DNA of 64,000 nt from Psilocybe azurescens (taxonomy: Eukaryota; Basidiomycota; Agaricomycetes; Agaricales; Agrocybaceae): NCBI GenBank assembly GCA_023853785.1, contig JAJIRX010000160.1, positions 310,001-374,000 of the forward strand. The letters run 5' to 3'. Shown piece after piece: positions 38,480 to 49,951 of this stretch. Within the stretch, counting starts at the first letter, position 1, and each line of letters opens with the position of its first letter. A program made the translations under genes and the position numbers. The notes under the pieces were generated by a model that saw only the letters and a list, made by a program, of their open reading frames with translations, ran no database searches and was not told the origin of the DNA.

Positions 38480-41400
38480 ATGTCTGTGAATAACGCGGGT
38501 TCAACGGCCGGAACAATCAAAGTAATGCTTTCTCTAACCTAGTTTAGGAGACTTCGTTTCACTGAACCTCTTTTCAGGCATCGAAATTCAAACCATCGAT
38601 ATCAGCTCACAGGCCGGCCTTAGGATCATTTTCTACACCTGGCTTTCAAGCTACAAAGGCCGTACCCTTACCAATAAGAGAGGTTGTATGTGTTTCTAGC
38701 GACTCAGCACCGTCTACGCCAGGCCCCGTGAAAAGAACATCATCGGGAATTTCTGTCGTTGAAGAAGTTTCGCCTCATCCACCTAAACGTCAGAAGAAAG
38801 TTTTCGAAGAAAAGGAAAACGTACTGGTTACGTCTTCCAAAGTCAACTGTACTATTCCTCAAGCACGCCAGGACAAGAAACACTGCGACCTCGATACAGT
38901 AGGTCATTTCTGTCTGCAATAATTATATATCCCGACTCTCATATTCTCAAAGAAGTCTCTGGATACACTAGAGAAGAACCAAGTGTCGGTTCTCTTACTT
39001 GAAAGATATATTTCCGATCAATGCCTCGACTATCATAAAGGAGATACGACGAAGGATGTGGTTATTCTTGAAGACATCAGGTCAGTAACACGACGAGCTC
39101 CGATGTATTCAACTAACAATTATGAAATAGAGAAATGATTCGCAGTCGATTGCATGCTATTCAAGCTGCTATTGCCGCAAAGAAAATCTCTGAGGGCCAT
39201 CAGGTATTGGACGTTCGCGCACGAGTCGATAACCCCACCATTCCCCTTCGACAATCTTCCAGTATATCTGCGGAGGTCGTAACTGAAACAACCCAGCAAC
39301 ATGTTCATGATCGGGGCATCACAGCTGGCGCTCCTCGCCCTACGGTTCCCACAGTCTTTGAGGTTGACGACGACGACGATGACCTCTGGGAAGGAATGGA
39401 AGATATCTCGATGCACGTAATCCCAGATTGCACCGGCCTTTCTGCATTTTCAGGCAACAGGCAGCCTTCTACTAATTCAAGCTCTTACTTTCCCGAAATC
39501 ATCGACAATCTAAAACAAGTTTTCAAGCTGTCCGCGTTTCGAAAGAATCAACTCGAAGCTATAACAGCTGCCCTTGAAGGAAAGGATGTTTTTGTTCTGA
39601 TGCCAACTGGGGGAGGGAAAAGTCTTTGTTTTCAATTACCCGCAATTTGCACAACTGGAAAGACGAAAGGTGTGACTGTGGTTGTATCTCCTCTGGTCGC
39701 CCTTATGAAGGACCAGGTGGACAGCTTGACCAAGAAAAAGATAGATGCCCTTCTGTCCACTTCTGAGAATACAGGCGACTCAGATGACTGGCAACGTCTG
39801 GTTAGAAACGACGCAAAACCAAAACTTTGGTATATAACGCCCGAGAAACTGTGTGCAAGTTCCTCAGTGGAGAAAATGCTTTCAATTCTGTATAGTCAGG
39901 GTAATTTGGCACGATTTGTGATTGACGAGGCTCATTGCATTTCGACGTGGGGCCAAGACTTTCGTGAGGCGGTAAGCCTTCCTGTTCCCTTTTAAAATCT
40001 ATATTAAACATCATTCTGCTAGTATACTCTCCTTGGGACATTGCGCGAGAATTACAGTACTGTACCGATCATGGCTCTCACTGCAACAGCCAACAAGCGC
40101 ACTATGAAGGATATTGTCGCGCAATTGAAATTAAAGAACGAGGCCACTTTCATTCAGTCTTTCAACAGACCGAATCTCACCTACAGCGTACAACTGAAAA
40201 AGACTCCAGTTCCCGATATCATTGCTTTCATTGAATCGAAGCACAAAGGAAAAACCGGTGTCATTTATTGCCTATCCCGAAAGAGTTGCGAAACAGTGGC
40301 CAACAAATTGTGCGAGAAGGGGATTAAGGCATCACACTTTCATGCAGGCATGTCTCCGCGTGAAAAAGAACAGACAGCTCAGGATTGGCAAAATAACAAG
40401 ACTTTGGTTATTGTGGCCACAGTGAGTGTTGTTGCGACTATAGTGCATTTCTACAACATTCATTTGGTTAAGATTGCTTTTGGGATGGGAATCGATAAAG
40501 CCGACGGTACTAGCTATTGTCTATCGCCAGGCGCCTCCTGAACTAATCTTGATTACAGTTCGCTTTGTTATCCACCATGACATGCCCAAATCTCTGTCAG
40601 GGTCAGACTTCAATCTTTTCTTGTCAGCTGCGGTCTTAACATCTGTTTAGATATTATCAGGAAACGGGTCGAGCAGGACGCGACGGTAAACCTGCCGACT
40701 GTTTAACCTGTAAGTTACTCCACAATCAAATCTCAATGACATTAACAGGTCGTATAGTTTACTCTGGAAGAGATTTGAGTAAACTCATAGATCAGATCAG
40801 GAAAACTGAAGATACTAGCCCGGACAGCAAGGAGAGGCAGATCGAAGGTGTTAGAGAAGTCTATCAATTTTGTTCTAATATCTCCGAGTGTCGAAGAGTG
40901 CAAATCCTGCAACATTTCGACGAGAAGTTTGACAGGGCAAAATGCAATCGTGGCTGTGACAATTGTGTAGCTGTCGCGGATTCTCGAAAACTGGTAAGAG
41001 AGGATGTGACAAAGCATGCACAGGGAGCCCTCAACTTCGTTCGACATATTCGGGACCGTGGCGACCAAATTACTCAGATTCAACTCTTGCAGGCTTTGCG
41101 TGGTTCAAGTACTGCTAATATCAAAGCGCGATTTGAGCAGGCTCCTCAATATGGATCATTATCCAAATTGCCAATGGAGCTAGTTGAGCTTATGTTCAAC
41201 CGGCTTATGTTTTTGGAGATGCTTTCCAACGTTCAAGTTGTCAACAAGACCGGTTTCCATATTGATTATCTTGAGGTATGTTTGTTTTTCAGACTACAAA
41301 ATGATTATGTAACGTTACTTTATACGTAGATAGGGCCACAAGCACAGTCGTTATTGGATGGAAGGGAGAATGTCGTTCTCGACTGGTATCCAAAGCCAGA

Positions 41401-42244
41401 TAAAGAACCAAAGCAACGAAAGAAACTTCTTGGAGGCGGGGACTCTATGAGTGCCCCTCCAAGATCAAGGAAAGGAAAGAAGAAGGTCGTGATTGAAGAC
41501 GATCCGATCGAATTTTCGGACGACATGTATGATATGGATAATCCAGTCACCGAAACAGACATTCCATATCCCGCTGCCCAGACAAGAGCTTACTCTTCTA
41601 ATGTCGTTGTTTCCGCCATCAAGCTTGACGCCACTGGCACACTAAAGCCGCCAAGTCGCTCTGCCAGCGACCCTGTAGAGATCTTATATGGAAAAATGCT
41701 AGCTCTTCGAAAAGAAGTATATCACTCTACACATCCACCTGATTTCCTATTCTGATTCTTGACCACGACAGATTGCGCTGTCGGAGAACCTTGACAACGA
41801 AAGAGAGGTATTCACCGACGACATTTTACAATCTCTAAGTGCCGTCTGCCCTTCTGGTAAATACCACTCTTCGTTCATCTATAACTATCCAGCTAATGTG
41901 TCGCTATAGATTATCATTCGTTCAAGAACGAGTTGGCGAATTGCATCGAATTGCCTCAGTCCCAGGCCGCTCAATTCATTGAAAATAAATGGTATAGATA
42001 CGGTCAACGATTCCTTGAGCTTTGTATTAAGCAGAGTACAGTATCACATAGGTATAGACATTCTACAACTTCTTTATCTGTCTGACGGGTATTAACGTGC
42101 CATTTGTGTCGCAGCAAATTCAAACCTGTCATCAGTCCTGCATCACTCACTTCAAAGTATGAGTATCGGCCACCCGCTGGCCCAAGTTCTACAGTAATAC
42201 CAGTCTTGCAGAGGTCTAAATCGAAGTTCAAGCCAGCAATCTGA
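38480..42244 (+). CDS. RecQ-family DNA helicase (Sgs1/BLM type)
   Basis: RecQ helicases unwind recombination and replication intermediates in the nucleus. The start at 38480 gives MSVNNAGSTAGTIK; the N-terminus is disordered with a basic PPKRQKKVFEE and an acidic VDDDDDDLWEG. Helicase motifs are FRKNQLEAITAALEGKD, VLMPTGGGKSLCFQLPA (Walker A), VVVSPLVALMKDQVDSL, FVIDEAHCISTWGQDFREA (DEAH), MALTATANKRTMKDIVAQLK, GVIYCLSRKSCETVANKLCE, FGMGIDKADVRFVIHHDMPK and YYQETGRAGRDGKPADC. The zinc-binding RQC part shows CNRGCDNCVA, and a winged helix follows (QITQIQLLQALRGSST). The C-terminal tail is basic and phospho-rich, ending KSKFKPAI. No obvious HRDC. The frame reads through about eleven exons without repair. 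Confidence 0.96.
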
Positions 42245-42769
42245 TATTGTAATTCACCCCACGTCTTATTTTCGCCTTGTTTCCACTATTGTTTTATGGT
42301 TAGGCTATAATTCTGTTTTATCATGTACATATTATTCTTTACAGCGCATATTTTGTATTCTACTAAGCACTTTCTCCCAATTTATTGCAACTTCATGGTC
42401 AATTAGTCTCTAATGCCTTCATGGACTTTGCTCCGATCGAAACATAGCTGAGAAAATGGCCGAAATCAAGTCTAACGGACCTCTCTTTCTCAAAAGCGAC
42501 TTAGGCTTTACATTTCCAAGAATCTAATGACATGATATGTGGCTTTCATTTGTATTAGAATTGCACGCTGTTTAGTAGCGCAGAATGACCTGTAGAGGAG
42601 AAGGTTGTATTGCTGTGATTTGGTCAACCTTTTATTTTATTTGATACAAGATCAAGCCAATGGGTTCAAGTAAATCACAAAAACCGTACAATCAGCGGAT
42701 GAAAAGGGAGGTAAAAGTAGGGTGAAAGCCATTTGCATACCTTGAGAAAAACTGGTAATGGATCGTAAG
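42245..42769. other. Convergent 3' region RecQ/MCMBP
   Basis: This 525-bp AT-rich stretch lies between two converging stops. It contains no ORF with family character and presumably holds both 3' UTRs and poly(A) sites. No terminator structure is needed or seen. Confidence 0.5.
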
Positions 42770-44819
42770 TCAGACTCTATTTTTGGTCTGCCCTTCAAGT
42801 TTCTTCGCATTCTCCCAATTATCTACCGTTACTTCGGTTTGATGCAAAGATAGAGCAACCAATCTGAAAGAAAGGTTTGTTGATTTTCAAGTCGTTCAAT
42901 AAAGCAGATCGACAAACCTTGCAACTAACATGCGTTGGATGAGATCGTCAGGCGTGAACGTGGTTCCATTTACGCTCGCTCCTTTGTCGTCCTCTGTGGA
43001 CCGCTCGCGGATGAAATCGTCTTCAACATGCTGCGATACATTACTCAGCATGTACTTTCAGTTGGCCAAGAAGCAGGAGGTACCTTGCCTAGGGCCTCTG
43101 CAACAGCGACACTGCCTATCATTGAACCTCCTGCCAATTCCCGAAACTGGAATAATTTCTGAACCGATGGAAAGGTGATATCCTCCTCCGATTTATAAAG
43201 ACTGTGCTTTAAATCGTTCGAAACACTTAGTCGAAGTGGGACAGTGACATCCGTCTATCGTAAAAAGAAAAATCCTGTGAATTGCCGTGTCTGGTATACT
43301 AACAAATCATTGGTTTACCTTGAAGAATGTACTGCGTTTACCCTCTGTCGTAACGAGAAAGTTGACTTCGGTTTCAAACTGAAAGTTACTGAACGGGAAA
43401 ATGTATTGAAGAGTTTGCTCTGACATCATGTCTTGGGTAGCGCGTATGTTCATTACCCCTGTTCAGAATCCCTGTTATATTTTACGACCATTATCGATAA
43501 CAAAATAGACCTTTATTGAAAATCCCTCCTTCAGTGATTGCACCTTCGGTTAGAACGAGAACAGTTCCTTTCGGTTGTTGGAGACGACCGCTATATAGAT
43601 CTTCATCTTTGGATTCTGGACAAAAGGCTGTATTGTTCAAGGTATCAAGAGTGAGCGGTAGGATGGAGATGAGAGGAAAGATTTGAGATAGAACATGGTA
43701 TAGAGCCGGCTGAGTCTCCAAATTATCTGGGGGAGGCGGGAAGCCTGCGATTGTTAGAGAAAGAGGGAGAACTGGAGGATGTCTCGATCGTCTGTGAATC
43801 GAATGAGATGGAAAGAATCGGTAATCTCATATGATTGCTCACACTCGCGCAAGAGCACAGAGGAAGACCCATTCTGCAGCTATGCAGTCTCCACCAAGAC
43901 CTTCATCCGCTATCCATTGGATGAGCTCCTTTCGAAGGCCCGCAATAGACGGAAGCAGAGAGGACCCGGGGAAAGACCTGGGCACGATTGTACGTGAAAT
44001 AGGTGTACAGAAGAAAGTATGAAGAGTCGGGACATTCGCAGAACTAGGAAGATTAATACTAGAGTGAAGACTTGTACATTATGAATAAAACTTGCCATAC
44101 AAAATTCTCCGGAAATCACTTACGGCTCAAAGTTCAATATTCCAACGAAAGACATTATGTCTGTGGTCCGAATAGGTTGGGCCAACTTTTCGTCATAAAC
44201 CTATAATTACGGTATGTTGAATTCTCGAAAGTGATACGGATGGCTGCAAACCAGTGCAAACCTTGACCTGAACTCCGATATGTGGGGTATTGGGAATGGG
44301 GTATTTGTGCTTCTGAATTGAGATATAAGGGGGGGGAGGAGCCAATTGATTTTCATCGTAGCACCAAGAACCTAAGCCTGGTATAGAGACGGTCCAGAAA
44401 GTGCTGCACTCTCTTAGATTTTCATGCCGAACATCTTCATTGGGCGCAATCTCGTCCGCAAGACCCCATCCGCCACATTCATTGCTGTTTCTCGTGGCAA
44501 GGTAAAGCTCAGGGGAAATGGAAGTATCCTGCACCATGGCATTGAAGACAACTAGCGACCTGTCCGGGAAAGATTCTGGTGGATGGTACAGATCCAGCAC
44601 AGGAATCTATTTTGATATTTATCAATGTGCAGGACGCGCCTGATGCTTAATTAAACGCTAAATGCGCACCTGCTGAAAGACATCTTGAGGTTTAAGAATG
44701 GCACTAAAGTGTGAAGTGACGGTTGATGGAAAGGAGTCTATTCCTTGAGGCTTATTCTGCTCATATAATTCAGAAAGAGCCGCTGTTGGATTCTGAAGTG
44801 CATCGAAGACGGAAGACAT
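42770..44819 (-). CDS. MCM complex-binding protein (MCMBP/ETG1 family)
   Basis: MCMBP binds MCM2-7 subunits and helps assemble or unload the replicative helicase. The start at 44819 reads MSSVFDALQNPTAALSELYE. Family motifs include IPVLDLYHPPESFPDRSLVV, FNAMVQDTSISPELYLA, WTVSIPGLGSWC and MSFVGILNFEP. The central exon has LNNTAFCPESKDEDLYSGRL and LQQPKGTVLVLTEGAITEGG, the most typical MCMBP signature. The C-terminus reads RLVALSLHQTEVTVDNWENA and KKLEGQTKNRV. About eight exons. The start lies 112 bp from that of CDC50 on the other strand, suggesting a shared promoter region. Confidence 0.88.
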
Positions 44820-44931
44820 GTTGTCAGTCGCTTACGTGATACGGATGATGAACAAGGTCACAGACGGCTGCGCGCCGCCTGCCGTGCATTTATCATCTTT
44901 CACTCCGCTCCTCACCTCTTTCTCTCTCGCA
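44820..44931. promoter_or_regulatory. Short shared gap between MCMBP and CDC50 starts
   Basis: Only 112 bp separate the two start codons of this divergent pair, so both promoters must overlap or lie within it. A C/T-rich tract (about 44895-44929) precedes the CDC50 ATG. Confidence 0.45.
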
Positions 44932-46380
44932 ATGGGTCTCTTCAACAGAAAGAAAAAGGCCGACTCAGACTCGGGTGACTCGTCAGAGAACAAGAAGGAA
45001 AAGGGCGGCTGGAAGCGCCCAGCCAGTATGTCATTTCCCTTATGACTTGTGTTCACCCATGTGCCAACGCATACACCCACAGATACTGCCTTTAAGCAGC
45101 AGAGGCTCAAGGCATGGCAACCTATCCTGACCCCAAAGACGGTGCTACCGACGTTGTTCATCATAGGCATCATATTTGCACCCATCGGTGGCCTCCTCAT
45201 CTGGGGCTCGTCCCTTGTAACGGAGATTACAATCGACTATACCGAATGTGAACATCAAACACCGTCAACGTCGAACGGCTCCTTCAATTTTGTCAACATC
45301 CCGTCAAACAAATACTCCTACCACCTGCGTTCTAAGGATGACAAGGATGCCAACAACATTGCAGCACCTCGCTTTGCTTTTCTTGACAACACCAATAACG
45401 GGACCGTAACGGATATTTCTGACAAGAAGCAGTGCATCCTGCAATTCCAAATCCCCGCAGACCTTGAACCATCTGTTCTGCTTTACTACAAACTCACCAA
45501 CTTTTACCAAAATCATCGTCGTTATGTGAAGAGTCTAAATTCTAACCAGTTGAAGGGTAAATTCGTCAGTGTGAAAGATCTTGACAAAGGCGACTGCAAG
45601 CCTCTATCTTCTATTGGAGGCAAGGCCGTATACCCATGTGGCCTTATTGCAAACTCCCTTTTCAACGGTTCGATTCCAGTGTTTATATCGAGTATATCAA
45701 AATGCTAACATCTCTTTGATTCAAGATACTTATTCTACCCCATTACTGCTCAATCCGTCCGGCTCATCCGAGTCCTCGCAGCCCTATGAATTTTCTCAGA
45801 ATGGTATTGCATGGCCAGGAGAAGCCAAGAAATATACCACCTCTCCAATTGGCCCTGGCGGTTATAATAGCCTTGACGACATCGTTCCCCCCCCTAATTG
45901 GCAAGCCCGCTTCCCAAATAATTACACCACCGACAACCCCCCTCCAGACCTCCGCAGCGATGAACGCTTCCAAAATTGGATGCGAACTGCGGGTCTCCCC
46001 ACTTTTACGAAACTTTATGGCAGAAATGACAAGGACACTATGCAGAAGGGCACATATCAAATAATCGTTGGACTCAGTATGTGCATTCGCATCTACATCC
46101 CACTTATTTCAGCTAACGTTTATATTCAGATTTTCCTGTTCTTCCTTACAAAGGGACCAAATCAATTGTTATTTCAACTGTCTCATGGGTTGGAGGAAAG
46201 AATCCTTTTTGGGTTGGGCATACGTCGCTGCATCCGCTGTTTTCATTTTGCTTGCTATTCTGGGTACTGCTCGTCACCTCATCAAACCAAGGTAAGTTAC
46301 ATACAAATGTCGAAGAGGCGCCGGCTTAATGAAATTTCAGACGTCTTGGGGATATGTCGCTACTATCTTGGAACCGGTGA
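44932..46380 (+). CDS. CDC50/LEM3-family lipid flippase subunit
   Basis: Cdc50 proteins are the beta subunits that P4-ATPases need to leave the ER and flip phospholipids. The start at 44932 (MGLFNRKKKADSDSGDSSEN) leads to NTAFKQQRLKAWQPILTPKT, the family entry motif. The first membrane helix is VLPTLFIIGIIFAPIGGLLI. A large lumenal domain has YTECEH, VLLYYKLTNFYQNHRRYVKS, YPCGLIANSLFND and GIAWPGEAKKY, with conserved Cys pairs and N-glycosylation sequons. The second helix is WAYVAASAVFILLAILGTAR. It ends RRLGDMSLLSWNR. T5 at 46206-46210 should be T6: the frame then reads GGKNPFLGWAYV. About five exons with short introns. Confidence 0.95.
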
Positions 46381-46578
46381 TCATTTAGACGGGTTCGCAT
46401 GGAGCATCTGTGTATTTATTAGTAGTATAACTAGGATTTTGTTTTTGCACCATGCTAATGATTTTGTAATATGAACCCAGGGACATTTTTCCTATGAATT
46501 CTGAAGTACGACAATTCATGCCACCTAAGTTGAACTGGTTTGAAGAAGGGGTAGCTGGATAAATTGCGCTACATTACT

Positions 46579-47942
46579 TCAAATCTGCTCCGGCAAAGCA
46601 GGAGCAGTGTAACCGATACCCTGGCATCGGATTACTGAATGACCTGATGCTTCTTCCTCAACTTCGAATTTAGCATCGGTCAATTGTTCAGCCAGCCAGA
46701 TTGCAGTTCTATGTAGGGCGAGCCTGTCAGCAGGAGGTTTTGATACAACACATAAATGGACTGACCGCGTATGCAAACTCAAGCCCGAGGTTCCGCATCT
46801 CACCTCGGACTTGCCTTCTGCAAGAGCCATGAAGATGATAATCTGGTCTTGTAGCCACTAACAATATGTTTAACCATTGTCGATGGAAAGAAGAAGAAAA
46901 TCAATACCTCGTCTACACATCCGCCTTCCTGCAAACCTTTAATCAACTCATCGGCGGCTTGCCTTCCGACTTGCTCTGGAGATAGACCCTTCGTACCCAC
47001 TGCATCTCCGCCAATCATACCTCCGCCTTCTAATTCTGCCCACAGGACAATGCCGCTTCCAGCGCCTTTTGTGAGAGAGTTTGGTTCCCGATTGGCCAGT
47101 ATCGACACAAGTACATCACTAGTCTCCGATGACGTTACAAACGTGGTTTTTGAACATTGGTCTGGTCACTCGCGTGCGTCCCAAACCCAGCTTCTGCAAG
47201 ACGCTGAGTTGCTCCTGCAACCATGCCCTTCCCTACAGCAGTCGGCAAGCCTGCATAATGAGCTATGCCCGATATCCATTTCACCTTGCCCCGTTCCAAT
47301 AAGTTGAAGCTGCGCAATTTTTGCTCGGCACCCCAGAATGGGGTGACGCTGAGGTGTACTTCACCGCCGCCTTTCGGAAAATATCCCCGCTTTTTAACAT
47401 CTAACGAAATATTCTCGATGCCGAAATGACGCTGGATAAAAGGCAGAAAGACGTGTTTGGTATAATCCACTTGAGGTGCCAATGTGGCGTTGGTGCCGCC
47501 TAGGAGGGTCAAAGTAGATGCCGGGGCCTTCGCCGGTGAAAACAGCAGCAACGGCAGAGCTACTTGCAGCAGAAGAGTTATAGATCCTGCAGTGATTGAG
47601 TCGGCAGTAAAGTGATTGGGCAGATTTATACGGCTGGGGACGAATTCAATTTCCAGAGAACCATTCTTAGCGCCGTTAAGACGCGCCGATGCGATATTCG
47701 CTGCAAGTTCTAAACCTGAGAACTGAGTAAGAAATACATGTTCAGATATAATGCTGCGAAATATAGATACCAGTCCGATGCTGGTTTCTGAGCCCAAGAG
47801 GCTTTCTACTATTGCGGATTTTCACTATCTTCACTGGCTTCGAAAGCAGGGCGGATAGGGAGACAGAATTGCGAAGAATTTGACCACCGCCTTCAAGAAC
47901 ACTACCGTCGATGATGATGTTGGCCATAGTGCCCGATGACAT
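46579..47942 (-). CDS. RNA 3'-terminal phosphate cyclase
   Basis: RtcA-type enzymes turn RNA 3'-phosphates into 2',3'-cyclic phosphates using ATP. The start at 47942 gives [20 protein letters not shown], with the family [16 protein letters not shown]. Further motifs are [69 protein letters not shown] and PKGGGEV. The C-terminal part has [40 protein letters not shown] and [21 protein letters not shown] catalytic-His region is plausible in the last exons (GCVDE to GKSEVR), but I did not place the residue. GG at 47164-47165 should be GGG, giving [17 protein letters not shown] in frame. It could be an Rcl1-like paralogue, but the length and GGGQ fit Rtca better. Confidence 0.92.
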
Positions 47943-48044
47943 TATGGTAGAATTTTGGATAAGTATATGGAGGAGTCATAACTGACAGGGTGACAGAGAT
48001 CAACGGACCGATATATTTGCTGCATTCATCTAAGCTCCCTTCAC

Positions 48045-49676
48045 GTGGACCAAATTTCGATGATTTTACGACGGCTAGCTTCCACAGCTTCGGCGACTGC
48101 ATCCAAATTCTCTCTCTCTCCTACTATCAGACAGCTTCTCGCCCATCCACCACAACCAGAGCAAATCACTACAGTGTCCGGTTGGATTAAATCGATACGA
48201 AAGCAGAAAAATGTGACATTCGCCGTCATTACGGATGGAAGCTCGTTCCAAGGTCTGCAAGTAGTACTCGTGAAAGGCAAGGACGACAACTTGCTACGAA
48301 AGTCAGTTATTCAAAACCGAAGGGTCTAAAACGATGAAAATAACATCCAATCTAGAGTGACGAACGGTGCATCAGTACGAATAACTGGACATCTGGTATC
48401 GTCTCCAGGGAGTGGTCAATCCCATGAACTTCTGGTGGACCAAAGTGCTACGGGTGAAGTTGTAGTGCTGGGAGAATGTCATCCGGAGGTGCGTCCTTGT
48501 ATTCGTCCTACTTAACTTGTACACAGCTTAAGTGACATCACCTACAGACGTATCCCATACAAAAGCAAGAACTTACAACAGAATATTTACGCGACAATAT
48601 TCATTTACGCGCGCGTACATCCCATATTGCTGCTACTCTAAGGCTACGGGATGTTCTGCAGCGGAATATAAACTCCTGGTTTGAGGTAATACCTAGTTTT
48701 TCTTTACTGAAATCATCTAAATGTCAGCGCAGGCGCAGGGATTTTACTATACAAATACACCCATCATTACGGGGAATGACGCAGAAGGTGCAGGTGAAGC
48801 CTTTCGCCTCGCCTTGGTAGAAAGCCAGCATCCGGCAGCTACAGCACAGACAACCCCGATTCCACCAGCAGAGTTCTTTTCAAGGCCAGCTTTCTTGACG
48901 GTTTCTCACCAACTACACCTTGAAGCACTCGCGACGGCGTTATCTCGTGTATATACCCTTTCTCCTTGCTTCCGTGCTGAGAAATCAATGACAGGACGCC
49001 ATCTTGCTGAGTTTTGGATGCTCGAAGCCGAATGGGCGTTCCCAAGCGGCAACGGGGTACATGGTATATCGGATTTGACTGAAGCCCTGCTAAAGGAAAC
49101 GACGCAGACAGTGCTGGACAGCGAGGATGTAGCCTTTCTTTGGAAAGACGGTGGACCCCAAAAAGAAAAGTTCTTTTCGACGCTTTCAATAAACAAAAGC
49201 CTTGGACAAGAATGAGCTATACGGAAGCTATCCTGGAACTTGCGAAGATCCATCCTTTGGTAAACTTTGTACACACCCCGCTCTGGGGGCAACCCCTTCA
49301 AAGCGAGCACGAGCGGTGGCTAGCAGAAACTCTAGTCGGTGGGCCGGTGTTTGTAACAGATTACCCTGCCTCTCTCAAGCCATTCTATATGCGGGTTAAC
49401 CCTGACGAAAAAACAGTCGCATGCTTCGATCTGCTCGTCCCACATGTTGGCGAACTTATTGGAGGGAGCGTGCGAGAGGAGCGCGTCGAGGTTTTGACAA
49501 AAAAAATGGAGGGAATCCCAAGAAGTGAATGGTATCTTGACCTGAGAAAGTACGGTGGTGCCCCACACGCCGGCTTCGGGATGGGATTCGAGCGCTTTGT
49601 GAGTTGGATATCTGGTGTCGACAATATACGGGAATGCATACCTATGCCACGGTGGGCAGGAAGAATGCTACTATGA
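48045..49676 (+). CDS. Asparaginyl-tRNA synthetase, mitochondrial type
   Basis: This class II synthetase charges tRNA-Asn. The N-terminus MDQISMILRRLASTASATAS looks like an import signal. Then comes the OB-fold anticodon-binding domain (VSGWIKSIRKQKNVTFAVIT, DGSSFQGLQVVL). The catalytic core shows ARTSHIAATLRLRDVL, GFYYTNTPIITGNDAEGAGE, FLTVSHQLHLEALATALSRV, motif 2 PCFRAEKSMTGRHLAEFWML, and motif 3 GFGMGFERFVSWISGVDNIR followed by PMPR. C4 at 49156-49159 should be C5: GGPPKRKVLFDAFNKQKPWT then reads on. It ends WAGRMLL. Four introns. Its start is 102 bp from that of the cyclase gene on the other strand. Confidence 0.95.
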
Positions 49677-49951
49677 TGTATCCATTACTTTTTTAATCTA
49701 CAGGTTTTGTCTGCACCCCCACTCTTTTGACACCTCACCGAATATATATTGTTCGCTTTTGAGACACGTCTATTATACGTCCCATTTGGTTTGTTGTGTT
49801 TGACCTAACCTGAGTAGCGATGAGTACTTATATAAGTACGTATAATGTGATTATTCATTTAGCTGGTATATTTACATGGTATCAAAAAAATCAGCAGTCT
49901 CCTACATGCTTTCGTTACACGTTATTTCACATCTCTTGCATTCCATCTAAT

